DNA of 42,257 nucleotides, from the NCBI GenBank assembly GCA_022448455.1, contig JAKUUR010000014.1, positions 1 to 42,257 on the forward strand, written 5' to 3'. The notes below the pieces were generated by a model. It was not told the origin of the DNA, made no database searches, and saw only the letters and a program-made list of their open reading frames with translations. The translations under genes and the position numbers were made by a program. This stretch comes from Candidatus Thioglobus autotrophicus (GTDB lineage: Bacteria > Pseudomonadota > Gammaproteobacteria > PS1 > Pseudothioglobaceae). Positions 1 to 9,191 of the stretch are shown piece after piece; the first letter of the stretch is position 1, and each line of letters opens with the position of its first letter.

Positions 1-2
1 AT

Positions 3-116
3 TGTAGTATTGAGGAGGTTGGTTATTATCGAATAAGACCACCAGTTACTCCTATAACGCTTGGTGAACTATCTACTGCAAAAATGACTAAACCAACAGT
101 AACTCGTTCCAACTAG
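3..116 (+). CDS. possible 3' end of an unidentified gene (partial)
   Basis: One plus-strand frame is open from the left edge to a TAG stop at 114-116 and encodes 37 residues, including [12 protein letters not shown] do not recognise it. If real, its end would overlap the converging umuC by 29 bp. It is too short to judge coding bias well, and it could be chance. It is listed because the left edge may cut a gene. Confidence 0.22.
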   Translation, partial: CSIEEVGYYRIRPPVTPITLGELSTAKMTKPTVTRSN

Positions 117-1368
117 TCGTATACCTATTTGACCTAAAATCAGCCCTTGATTGCCACATATCATTGCCCACTTCACTTGCATATTTGACTGACTCATTGA
201 AGCGCCTGTTTATGCTTTGTATGGCATTAAATTTGCTGTAGTTGTCTGCCTTCGATTGACTATTTTGATTCATCGAAAATAGGTCCTGCTGACGGTAATT
301 TTTGCTTAGATTTCCTAGCACTATACCTCCCTTGTAGAATGAGTGTCCTGGCTCATAGATAAGCTTTAGTATCTTGGCTGTGAGTGGTATCAGTAGTGAC
401 TCATCTTGAGTGGCTGTAGTCATTCCAACAGTTTTTGATAAATGCACACAGGGCTTGTCTTTTTTGTGAGGATTGGTGTAAATAAAGACGGTAAGGGTTG
501 TGGCTGCCAGTTTGTGATTATTAAGCTTATTAACAGCCCTCCTAGTAAGGATAGTGAGCGCCTGATTCAATTCATCAAAGTCCGTTAAATCAGCCCCAAA
601 CGAACGAGAGGAGACGATCTGTTGCCTGGTTGGTGGAATACACTCAATAGATACGCAGGAGTGGCCACGAAGTTCTTGGTACACCCTCTTGCCGTTAACC
701 CCTAAAAGGGTTTCAATGATGCCAATATCTGCTTTATAAAAATCATAGCTGGAGTTAATGTTAATACGGCTGAGCTTTTTAGCACTCTGTCTTCCTATAC
801 CCCATAAATCCCCCACTTCAACAGACCGCAACAACCTTTTATATCTCTGATATGGTAGTGCATCTATATCAAAAACTCCATTAAATTTTGGGTACTTCTT
901 GGCAATGCGATTTGCAAGCTTAGCCAAAACTTTAGTGCTGCCCATACCGACACAAACTGGGACACCTGTCCAGCATCTAACCTGTCTCCTTAGGGACTGC
1001 ATATGGGTTACCAGGTCAAATGGCAGCCCTTCCAAGTCTATGAAACTTTCATCGATAGAATAGATCTCTTGAATGGGAGAGTACTGAGCAATAATCCTCA
1101 TCACTCTTGACGACATGTCTCCATACAGAGGATAGTTAGAAGACCTAACTACAACGTCATTTTGAAGAATCAGGTTTTTGATTTGGAAGTAAGGCACCCC
1201 CATCTTGATGCCTAGCGCTTTTGCCTCATTAGAGCGGGCAACAATACAACCATCATTATTCGACAGTACAACGATTGGCTTTCCTTCTAGTTTAGGTTCA
1301 AATACTCTTTCACAGGAAGCATAGAAGTTATTGCAGTCAATCAAGGCAAACTTATTGTTCTTAGTCAT
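88..1368 (-). CDS. umuC: DNA polymerase V catalytic subunit UmuC (Y-family)
   Basis: Encodes 426 residues, close to the 422 of E. coli UmuC. It is an error-prone Y-family DNA polymerase that copies past lesions together with processed UmuD. Visible motifs are the first catalytic Asp in [17 protein letters not shown] (D11) and the palm motif YSIDESF (D106, E107). QQDLF at about 360-364 fits a beta-clamp binding motif before the C-terminal tail. The start ATG lies inside the end of umuD, sharing ATGACTAA (1361-1368), which implies translational coupling. It is co-transcribed from the promoter upstream of umuD. No truncation or missing catalytic residue is seen. Confidence 0.96.
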   Translation of the reverse strand: MTKNNKFALIDCNNFYASCERVFEPKLEGKPIVVLSNNDGCIVARSNEAKALGIKMGVPYFQIKNLILQNDVVVRSSNYPLYGDMSSRVMRIIAQYSPIQEIYSIDESFIDLEGLPFDLVTHMQSLRRQVRCWTGVPVCVGMGSTKVLAKLANRIAKKYPKFNGVFDIDALPYQRYKRLLRSVEVGDLWGIGRQSAKKLSRININSSYDFYKADIGIIETLLGVNGKRVYQELRGHSCVSIECIPPTRQQIVSSRSFGADLTDFDELNQALTILTRRAVNKLNNHKLAATTLTVFIYTNPHKKDKPCVHLSKTVGMTTATQDESLLIPLTAKILKLIYEPGHSFYKGGIVLGNLSKNYRQQDLFSMNQNSQSKADNYSKFNAIQSINRRFNESVKYASEVGNDMWQSRADFRSNRYTTSWNELLLV

Positions 1369-1942
1369 ACTGATGTATCACTGAGGTGACGACGCCCCAT
1401 ATAATGAGTTCATCGGTACCCCCAACTTTAATGTCTTCAAACTCAGGATTTTCAGCTTTGAGAGTTATATTTCCTTTGTATTTGTGTAGTCGCTTAACAG
1501 TGAATTCACCATCAACAACCGCAATCACTATCTTGCCGCTTTTGGCAGTTAGGGATTTATCGACTATCAATATGTCGCCTTGCTGGATGCCAGCACCCAG
1601 CATTGAATCGCCCTGCGCCTTCACGAAGAAGGTGGCATCTTTGTGCTGAATGAGGTGTGTGTTTAGGTCAAGTGCATCCTCTAGATGGTCATCTGCCGGT
1701 GACGGGAAGCCTGCTTGTACGCGCGAGGTAAAAATCGGAATCATCAGTTCTGCTGTATTCTCTTTAGTAAGCAGAACTTCTACCCCTGTCTTGACTTGGG
1801 ATTTATATACCTCAATAGAGGGAAGGATAGAGTCAACAAGGCTGATTGGTACTCTGAGGACCTTGGTATCCTCCTTAAAACTACCTGAATTTTTTTTACG
1901 ACCAGCACCTTTTCTGGCGCCACCGTGGTTATGTGCATTCAT
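1361..1942 (-). CDS. umuD: UmuD-like S24 peptidase with N-terminal extension
   Basis: Encodes 193 residues from ATG 1942. An upstream in-frame ATG at 1990 would start before the predicted transcript, so I reject it. The C-terminal part (about 66-193) is a UmuD/LexA self-cleaving serine protease: cleavage-site equivalent A77-G78 in QAGFPSP, nucleophile S113 in GDSM, general base K150 in [10 protein letters not shown]. coli UmuD is 139 residues, so about 55 residues are extra. They hold a basic [14 protein letters not shown] stretch and then [14 protein letters not shown], which resembles a small DNA-binding module. In the family, RecA-stimulated cleavage makes UmuD' for Pol V. A repressor role is inferred from the extension and the operator-like palindrome beside the start. 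Confidence 0.93.
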   Translation of the reverse strand: MNAHNHGGARKGAGRKKNSGSFKEDTKVLRVPISLVDSILPSIEVYKSQVKTGVEVLLTKENTAELMIPIFTSRVQAGFPSPADDHLEDALDLNTHLIQHKDATFFVKAQGDSMLGAGIQQGDILIVDKSLTAKSGKIVIAVVDGEFTVKRLHKYKGNITLKAENPEFEDIKVGGTDELIIWGVVTSVIHQYD

Positions 1943-1945
1943 AAT

Positions 1946-1976
1946 CAACTTGAATTTTGTAACAATATTCAAGTTG
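1946..1976. promoter_or_regulatory. 31-bp near-perfect palindrome, candidate operator of umuDC
   Basis: The arms CAACTTGAAT (1946-1955) and ATTCAAGTTG (1967-1976) are exact inverted complements. Inside them TTGT and ACAA pair again around a central A, leaving only one T/T mismatch per half. It lies between the predicted transcription start and the umuD ATG, a usual place for a repressor site. It is not the gammaproteobacterial LexA box CTGT-N8-ACAG. It could also fold as a hairpin in the 5' leader and mask ribosome binding. Confidence 0.7.
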
Positions 1977-1978
1977 AG

Positions 1979-2007
1979 ATTATAGATCAACTATTATGCA
2001 TAGTCAA
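1979..2007 (-). promoter_or_regulatory. sigma-70 promoter of umuDC
   Basis: On the minus strand there is TTGACT (2007-2002), exactly 17 bp, then TATAAT (1984-1979). Both hexamers are at or next to consensus. The predicted start falls near 1972, within the palindrome, so binding there would block transcription. No convincing terminator separates it from the gene ending at 2026, so some read-through from the purine operon is possible. Confidence 0.75.
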
Positions 2008-2025
2008 TCGGAATAATAAGAAAAA

Positions 2026-3381
2026 CTAAGCGCTAGCCAGTTGACGTAATTTTTTCGCTGCATCGCTGTGGCGGTGAATTAATTCAGCTTCATCTTTGTC
2101 AACTATCTTTCCGTCAACGACTCGCCACTGCCCCGCTACCATTACCCTGTCTGCTCTTTGTGCGCCACACAGCAATAACGCTGCCAAGGGATCATGGCTG
2201 CCAGAAAACCTCAGCTCGTCTAGCTTAAATAGTGCCAGGTCTGCTTGCTTTCCGGTTGCTATTTCACCGATATCGTTTCTACCTAAAAGTTTCGCTGAGC
2301 CTGTGCTTGCCCAGTCATATGCATGCTCATGGGTAATCTTTGAGGCGCCATAGCGTAGGCGCTGTAAATACATTCCCTGTCTAAGCTCAGCTATCAAATT
2401 GGATCCGTCATTAGAGGCAGAACCGTCCACACCTAGGCCTACAGTACATCCAGCCTCTTCGAGCTCAAGGCTTCGACAAATTCCGGAGCCTAGCATCATA
2501 TTTGAGCTCGGACAGTGACAGATGCCTACCCCGGATTTACCTAGCTTTTGTATCTCTTCCTGATTGAAGTGGATACCATGCGCTAGCCATGTACGTTCAG
2601 ACAACCAACCAACACTTTCAAGATAGTCGACCGTTCTTAAGCCAAATTTTTCTAGGCAAAAATTTTCTTCGTCTATGGTTTCAGCTAGATGGGTGTGTAA
2701 TCGGACGTCATATTGTTCGGCAAGCTCTGCCGTATCTCGCATCAGCTCAGTGGTCACAGAAAAAGGCGAACATGGCGCCAAAGCGATCTGGATCATCGCA
2801 CCTTCATCGGGATCGTGGTAGCTTTTAATTAGTCGCTCACTGTCACTCAATATCTGCTCTTTAGTCTGTACCACACTTTGTGGCGGAAGCCCTCCATCCT
2901 TTTCCCCCAAGCTCATCGAACCTCTTGTCAGAACCACTCTCACTCCTAGCTTTTGGGCTTGTTCTACCTGAATATCTATCGCATTTTCGAGCTGACTGGG
3001 AAACAAATAATGGTGATCACTTGCGGTGGTACAACCGGACAGTAACAGCTCAGATAGTGCCAATTCAGTCGAGACTGCCAACATCTCTGGTTGGATATGT
3101 GCCCACACCTTATATAGACTCTTTAACCAGGGAAATAATTCTTTATTCAAAGCCTCTGGATAAGCCCTGGTAAGGGTTTGGTAGAAGTGATGGTGGGTAT
3201 TGATTAGCCCCGGTAAAACGACACTGTCGCTGGCATCATAAACCTCATCAATTTGTGACAATGGAGCCTTTCCAACACCAACTAACTCAATAATGTCTTG
3301 ACCTTTAATGACAACGCCGCCATTGCTATTTTTTGCGTATATAGCAAGTGGATTTTTAACCCAAATCGTTGCTTCATTCAT
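2026..3381 (-). CDS. 8-oxoguanine deaminase (amidohydrolase family)
   Basis: Encodes 451 residues of the TRZ/ATZ-like amidohydrolase group. Metal-site motifs appear in order: H63/H65 in INTHHHFYQTLTRAYP, LHTHLAET, HGIHF and VDGSASNDGSN. This subset, with HFYQTLTRA and CHCPSSNMML, matches bacterial 8-oxoguanine deaminases, which turn 8-oxoguanine into urate plus ammonia. They sit beside hydroxyatrazine and guanine deaminases in the superfamily. It is the last gene of the purine array, 50 bp after adenine deaminase, which supports a purine substrate and would feed urate into the pathway. Isoguanine or isocytosine deamination is the main alternative. No strong Shine-Dalgarno is seen at the ATG. 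Confidence 0.82.
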   Translation of the reverse strand: MNEATIWVKNPLAIYAKNSNGGVVIKGQDIIELVGVGKAPLSQIDEVYDASDSVVLPGLINTHHHFYQTLTRAYPEALNKELFPWLKSLYKVWAHIQPEMLAVSTELALSELLLSGCTTASDHHYLFPSQLENAIDIQVEQAQKLGVRVVLTRGSMSLGEKDGGLPPQSVVQTKEQILSDSERLIKSYHDPDEGAMIQIALAPCSPFSVTTELMRDTAELAEQYDVRLHTHLAETIDEENFCLEKFGLRTVDYLESVGWLSERTWLAHGIHFNQEEIQKLGKSGVGICHCPSSNMMLGSGICRSLELEEAGCTVGLGVDGSASNDGSNLIAELRQGMYLQRLRYGASKITHEHAYDWASTGSAKLLGRNDIGEIATGKQADLALFKLDELRFSGSHDPLAALLLCGAQRADRVMVAGQWRVVDGKIVDKDEAELIHRHSDAAKKLRQLASA

Positions 3382-3431
3382 AATTGGTCTGCACCAGAGT
3401 TAGTAAAGTTCTTGATGATACATAATGACAT

Positions 3432-4451
<1,020 letters not shown>

Positions 4452-4475
4452 TTATAAAATATTTCTAGCCCCAAT

Positions 4476-4510
4476 AATGAAATCGCACCCAAAAGGGTGC
4501 GATTATCATT
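4476..4510 (-). terminator. stem-loop between binding-protein gene and adenine deaminase
   Basis: AATCGCACCC (4481-4490) and GGGTGCGATT (4495-4504) form a perfect 10-bp stem with an AAAA loop. AATGA and TCATT extend it past one bulged A. No U-run follows on the minus strand, so it looks more like a 3' stabilising or attenuating hairpin than a full terminator. Equivalent hairpins follow the other two binding-protein genes of the window. Confidence 0.7.
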
Positions 4511-4530
4511 AAAGCTTAAATGAACTTTTA

Positions 4531-5613
4531 TTAGTTAGGATACTTACTGTCAATTCCTTCTACATAAAAATCCATAGTTATGATGTCGGGGAACATAGGT
4601 GGTGTTTCACCTTCCGCCAACCATGGGCTACCGTCTTGCTTGTTGATAGGGCCGGTGAACGGATGAACAGCACCAGCGTCTAGGTCAAGTATAGTGTCTT
4701 GAGCCTCCCACATAACTTCGTCAGGCATATTTGTGAATGGAGCAAATTCAACCATACCTTCCGCAACACCATCGAATGTATCGGTTGATGTCCAAGTGCC
4801 ATCTGCTACAGCCTTGACTCGAGCTACGTAATATGGACCCCATTCATCAATAATTGAAGTCAAATGAGCGTTTGGACCCCAAGCTGTCATATCAGACGCC
4901 TGACCAAAAGCGAGTACCCCTTCGTCTTCAGCTACAGTCATAGGTGCTGTTGAGTCGGTATGTTGCATGATAATATCTGCGCCCTGGGCTATAAGTGCAC
5001 GAGCCGCATCTGCCTCTTTACCTGGATCAAACCAAGTGTAAACCCAAACAATTTTGATTTGGATATCAGGGTTAACAGATTTTGCCGCTAGAAAAGCAGC
5101 GTTAATACCACGGATAACTTCAGGGATTGGGAATGAAGCAATATAACCAATTATATTACTATTTGTCATTCTGCCAGCAATCTTACCTATAACGTGTCTA
5201 CCTTCATAAAATCTCGCAGAATAGGTAGAAATATTATCAGTAGGACGCATATAGCCTGTTGCGTGTTCAAATTTAACATCTGGATAACGCGCCGCGACCT
5301 TTACTGTGGGGTTCATATATCCAAACGATGTGGTGAAAATAATATCATTTTTCCTGGCAAGGCTCGTAATAACACGCTCAGAATCGGAATTCTCAGCAAC
5401 ACTTTCTATACGTGTTATAACTACGCCATCACCTAGTTGATCTTGAACCATATTTGCACCTTGATCATGTGCATAAGTCCATCCATGGTCTCCTGTTGGA
5501 CCAATATAGACAAAAGCTGCTTTTACAGGGTCAGCAAAGGCACCGCCTGTAAATGCCAACATTGAGCTTAATAACGAGAACTTCAAAATACTCGTTAATT
5601 TTCGATTAGCCAT
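4531..5613 (-). CDS. BMP-family periplasmic substrate-binding protein (purine importer)
   Basis: Encodes 360 residues. A Sec signal ends near GGAFA|DPV (after A27), and no lipobox Cys is present, so it should be a soluble periplasmic protein. The mature start AAFVYIGPTGDHGWTYAHDQG is typical of the BMP/PnrA family branch found with purine genes. A clear AAGGAGAAG Shine-Dalgarno precedes the ATG. It follows the ATPase and two permease genes and should feed that importer. Substrates are inferred to be purine bases or related compounds such as xanthine, urate or adenine, since the flanking genes all handle bases. It shares only family resemblance with the plus-arm binding protein. Confidence 0.85.
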   Translation of the reverse strand: MANRKLTSILKFSLLSSMLAFTGGAFADPVKAAFVYIGPTGDHGWTYAHDQGANMVQDQLGDGVVITRIESVAENSDSERVITSLARKNDIIFTTSFGYMNPTVKVAARYPDVKFEHATGYMRPTDNISTYSARFYEGRHVIGKIAGRMTNSNIIGYIASFPIPEVIRGINAAFLAAKSVNPDIQIKIVWVYTWFDPGKEADAARALIAQGADIIMQHTDSTAPMTVAEDEGVLAFGQASDMTAWGPNAHLTSIIDEWGPYYVARVKAVADGTWTSTDTFDGVAEGMVEFAPFTNMPDEVMWEAQDTILDLDAGAVHPFTGPINKQDGSPWLAEGETPPMFPDIITMDFYVEGIDSKYPN

Positions 5614-5689
5614 ATCTTCTTCTCCTTTTTTATTTAACGATTTACTTGCTTGTTTTACTAATTTCTAGTTGACAACTTAGTGATGAAAA

Positions 5690-6619
5690 CTAAGATGTTG
5701 AATGAAATATTCTACCCAAACAATTGGGCATTGTGCGGTTTGTTTTGTTTTTATCTCTCATTCTTAAACTCACCAGTATGACAATCGTTGCCAAATAAGG
5801 CAACATTGACAGGTATTGTGCACTGATCCTAACATCAAAACCTTGGGCATGAAGTTGCAGAATTGTAATACCTCCAAAAATGAGTGCACCTAATATAACT
5901 TTAAAGGGCTGCCATGATGAAAAAACAACTAGTCCAATTGCAATCCAGCCACGACCAGCGGTCATATCTTCACCCCAAATTGGCACCTGCACTAAAGACA
6001 AAAAGGCGCCACCAATGCCAGCCATTGCACCACCAAATAGGATTGCCAATACACGGTAGCGAATAACGTTGTGTCCTATCGCATGGGCTGCATCGTGGTT
6101 GTCGCCTATAGCTCTTAATGTTAACCCTTGTTTAGTTTTAAATAAAAACCACCACACCAAAAACACCATAAAGAAGGCAAGATATACAAGTGGGTTATAA
6201 CTAAACAGCAACGGTCCAACGATAGGAAAATCGGAAAGCAAAGGGATATGGATTGCGGAGATCAGTTGAATATTCTCTTCACTATAACCTCTACCTATAA
6301 AAGCTGCAATTCCAAGACCAAATAGCGTCAAAGCGAGTCCAGTTGCTACTTGATTTGTCAGTAATATTTGCGTTAAGAATGCAAAAATAGAGGCAATTGC
6401 CATGCCCGCTAGTAATGCTGCCAATACTGCTAAAAAAGAACTTCCAGTATGAAATTCAATAACAAAACCGGCCAGCGCTCCAACAATCATCATTCCCTCG
6501 ACTCCTAAATTAAGAACACCTGAGCGTTCAACTAGCAGTTCCCCTATTGCTGCAAAAATCAATGGCACAGAAGCAATACTGATTCCTATAATAATGGCAA
6601 TTATCAGACCTTCATTCAT
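5690..6619 (-). CDS. ABC importer permease, purine importer (second subunit)
   Basis: Encodes 309 residues, very hydrophobic, with about 8-10 membrane segments. It belongs to the BMP-type nucleoside/sugar permease family (BPD_transp_2). Recognisable blocks are ERSGVLNLGVEGMM near residues 31-44 and the cytoplasmic LRAIGDNHDAAHAIG loop that contacts the ATPase. It starts in a 4-nt ATGA overlap with the preceding permease gene, so the two are translationally coupled. It pairs with that permease to make a heterodimeric channel. The binding-protein gene follows after 76 bp. Confidence 0.88.
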   Translation of the reverse strand: MNEGLIIAIIIGISIASVPLIFAAIGELLVERSGVLNLGVEGMMIVGALAGFVIEFHTGSSFLAVLAALLAGMAIASIFAFLTQILLTNQVATGLALTLFGLGIAAFIGRGYSEENIQLISAIHIPLLSDFPIVGPLLFSYNPLVYLAFFMVFLVWWFLFKTKQGLTLRAIGDNHDAAHAIGHNVIRYRVLAILFGGAMAGIGGAFLSLVQVPIWGEDMTAGRGWIAIGLVVFSSWQPFKVILGALIFGGITILQLHAQGFDVRISAQYLSMLPYLATIVILVSLRMRDKNKTNRTMPNCLGRIFHSTS

Positions 6620-7695
6620 AATTTTTGTCGTATGGTTTTAAAGAAAACAATCTTGTATTGAATTAATACGTCACAGGCAAGAAAATAAAACAGCAACATG
6701 CCTTGAAATATGTTCGTTATTGAGCTTGGTAAATTGAAATAAATTTGTACATTCTCACCACCAATATAAGTGAGCGCTATCAATAAAGATGAGAAGATAA
6801 TAGCGATCGGGTGCAGCCTTGACAAAAAGGCCACAATAATTGCAGTAAAGCCATAAAATTGCGGCAATCCAGGGGTGATTTGGCCGGCAGGGCCTATGAC
6901 TTCAAATAAACCAGCTAGCCCAGCTACGCCACCCGATATTAGCAATGCAAACCAGATAGTTTTCTTGTCATCAAAGCCTGCAAATTTAGCAGCGCGAGGA
7001 GCACTACCGGTTATTTTTATTTGTAAGCCCGACAAATGTCTTTTGATACCAAACCAGGTCACAAATGAAAGAATAACAGCAATAATTAAACCAATATTTA
7101 ATCGTGTTCCTTGCCAAATAATGGGTAACAATGCGCTATCATGAAATGGTCGACTTTCTGGAAAATTAAAGCCAGAAGGGTTTCTCATCGGTCCTTGTAG
7201 CATCGCACTAAGAAACAATACAGCAACATAGGTCAGCATAAGTGTCACTAAGATTTCATTGACTTGATATTTGGTCTTTAGAAATGCAGCAATACCGGCA
7301 TAAAACATACCCCCTAAGATTGCCGCTAAGGACATTAAAGGTATCAACCAGAATCCCTCAACGTTATAAAAATATAGCCCGACGGCACCACCAGTTATTC
7401 CGCCAATAACGTACTGGCCCTCAGCACCAATATTCCACACACCAGCTCTAAAGCCAATCGAAAGCCCAAGCGCTATCATAATCAGTGGTGCTGCCTTCAC
7501 TAATAATTCAGAAATGTAGTATGTATCAATCAAAGGCTCCACGAATAGTGTGTAAAAAACACTGGATACTTCGATATCAGTCAATATAAAAGCAAAAATA
7601 AAAAATGCCGTCACAGCCGTCAATGTAAGCGCCAATAATGGCGACAAGAAAATCATTGCTTTAGAGGGTTGAGTGCGCGGTATGAGTCTGATCAT
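6616..7695 (-). CDS. ABC importer permease, purine importer (first subunit)
   Basis: Encodes 359 residues of the BPD_transp_2 permease family, longer than its partner because of the N-terminal hydrophobic region. The block IGFRAGVWNIGAEGQYVIGG and the later SAPRAAKFAGFDDKK coupling loop are typical of the larger subunit in BMP-type importers. It overlaps the ATPase stop by 4 nt and the next permease start by 4 nt. It acts in the inner membrane with the ATPase and the binding protein encoded downstream. Confidence 0.88.
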   Translation of the reverse strand: MIRLIPRTQPSKAMIFLSPLLALTLTAVTAFFIFAFILTDIEVSSVFYTLFVEPLIDTYYISELLVKAAPLIMIALGLSIGFRAGVWNIGAEGQYVIGGITGGAVGLYFYNVEGFWLIPLMSLAAILGGMFYAGIAAFLKTKYQVNEILVTLMLTYVAVLFLSAMLQGPMRNPSGFNFPESRPFHDSALLPIIWQGTRLNIGLIIAVILSFVTWFGIKRHLSGLQIKITGSAPRAAKFAGFDDKKTIWFALLISGGVAGLAGLFEVIGPAGQITPGLPQFYGFTAIIVAFLSRLHPIAIIFSSLLIALTYIGGENVQIYFNLPSSITNIFQGMLLFYFLACDVLIQYKIVFFKTIRQKL

Positions 7696-9191
7696 TGCTT
7701 CTCACTCCCAACCATTAAATTTGAGATTTTTTCTAGGCCATTGTCCTCCATGTCAACAGCAGCTGAAAGACTACCTTCTGAGAGAACATGAACCTGTTCA
7801 CATAAAGTCAGTATCTCATCCAAATCCTGAGAAATAATCAGTATCGCTGAGCCCTGATCAGCCAAAGCGATCAATGACTGGTGAATATTGTTTTCAGAGC
7901 CCGCATCGACACCCCAGGTTGGCTGGGAAACAATTAACAATTCAGGGTTTTGAATTAACTCTCTACCAACCATAAACTTTTGCAAATTCCCACCTGAGAG
8001 TGATTTAGCCAACATTTTGCTGGACTGGGTTTGCACTTTAAAATCATCGATAACTTGTTGTGTGAGTTTCTCAACATTCTGCCAATTAATGACCCCGTAA
8101 TTCGTCATTTCACTCTTTTGGGGTCTGCTGAGTAGCATATTTTCGTGTAGCCCCATATCCGGTACTGCACCATGACCTAAGCGCTCTTCAGGAATAAAAA
8201 ACATTGACAACTGTCTTCTCTGATGGGGGTTCAGTCGACCAACGTCTTCACCCTTAAAAATCAGAGAATCAGCTGGTGCTTCAACCTCACCAATCAATAG
8301 CTCCATTAATTCATCCTGACCATTACCGGCAACGCCGGCTATTCCTACTATACTGCCTTGCTTGATGGTCAAAGAGATATCATGCAGATCAACGCCAAAC
8401 ATGTCTTCACTTTTTCGACTTAAATTGTTAATTGAGAAGATATCTTGTCCGGTCGTTATATTGCTTCTTGCTAATTGAACTAATTTTTTACCGATCATCA
8501 TCTCAGCAAGTTCCTGCTTATTGTGATCCTGGGGATTGCAATTTTGCACCAACTGGCCGCCTCGTAAAATAGTGGCCTCAGAGCATAATTGACGGACCTC
8601 TTCTAACTTATGTGAAATATACAAAATGGCACAGCCATCCTCTGCTAGTTTTCGTAGCGTTATAAATAAATCAGTCACCTCCTGTGGTGTCAAAACCGAG
8701 GTTGGTTCATCCATAATTAACAGTTTTGGATTCTGCATCAAGCAACGGATGATTTCAACTCTTTGGCGAGCTCCAACTGACAAATCACCGACCACTTGTT
8801 GTGGATTAATATCTAGACCATATTGCTTCGAATATTTAATAATTTGTTCAGTGAAATCAGTATCCAGACCAATATCGTCAAGACCGAGTATGATGTTTTC
8901 AGCAACAGTCAAGGATTCAAACAATGAAAAGTGTTGGAATACCATCGCTATACCCTGCTCTCTCGCCTCAAAGGGACTCTTTGGACTATATCCTTCACCA
9001 CACCATTGCATTTGTCCACTGTCAGCCTGTAAAGAGCCATAGATGACTTTCACTAAGGTCGATTTACCTGCCCCGTTTTCACCCAACAAAGCATGAATAC
9101 TTGCAGGTTTAATACTGAGCGAAATATCATCATTGGCCTTTAAATCTCCATACGATTTCGTGATGTTTTGAATTTCTAACTGATATTTCAT
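7692..9191 (-). CDS. ABC importer ATPase with two nucleotide-binding domains
   Basis: Encodes 499 residues with tandem ATPase domains. Domain 1 has Walker A GENGAGKST (37-45), signature LSVGARQRVE and Walker B LLIMDEPTSV. Domain 2 has the family's usual degenerate Walker A (GVAGNGQDE), signature SGGNLQKF and LLIVSQPTWGVD, so only one site is expected to hydrolyse ATP well. This layout is normal for BMP-type nucleoside and sugar importers. The gene overlaps both xdhC and the next permease by 4 nt. That ties purine import to xanthine dehydrogenase assembly in one transcript. Confidence 0.92.
   Translation of the reverse strand: MKYQLEIQNITKSYGDLKANDDISLSIKPASIHALLGENGAGKSTLVKVIYGSLQADSGQMQWCGEGYSPKSPFEAREQGIAMVFQHFSLFESLTVAENIILGLDDIGLDTDFTEQIIKYSKQYGLDINPQQVVGDLSVGARQRVEIIRCLMQNPKLLIMDEPTSVLTPQEVTDLFITLRKLAEDGCAILYISHKLEEVRQLCSEATILRGGQLVQNCNPQDHNKQELAEMMIGKKLVQLARSNITTGQDIFSINNLSRKSEDMFGVDLHDISLTIKQGSIVGIAGVAGNGQDELMELLIGEVEAPADSLIFKGEDVGRLNPHQRRQLSMFFIPEERLGHGAVPDMGLHENMLLSRPQKSEMTNYGVINWQNVEKLTQQVIDDFKVQTQSSKMLAKSLSGGNLQKFMVGRELIQNPELLIVSQPTWGVDAGSENNIHQSLIALADQGSAILIISQDLDEILTLCEQVHVLSEGSLSAAVDMEDNGLEKISNLMVGSEKQ

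Noticed and set aside
1943-2010. Classical LexA box upstream of umuD
   Set aside because: No CTGT-N8-ACAG or close variant is present; the palindrome there is of another type.
8626-9042. Plus-strand reading frame of 138 codons
   Set aside because: Antisense to the conserved first ATPase domain; no family resemblance.
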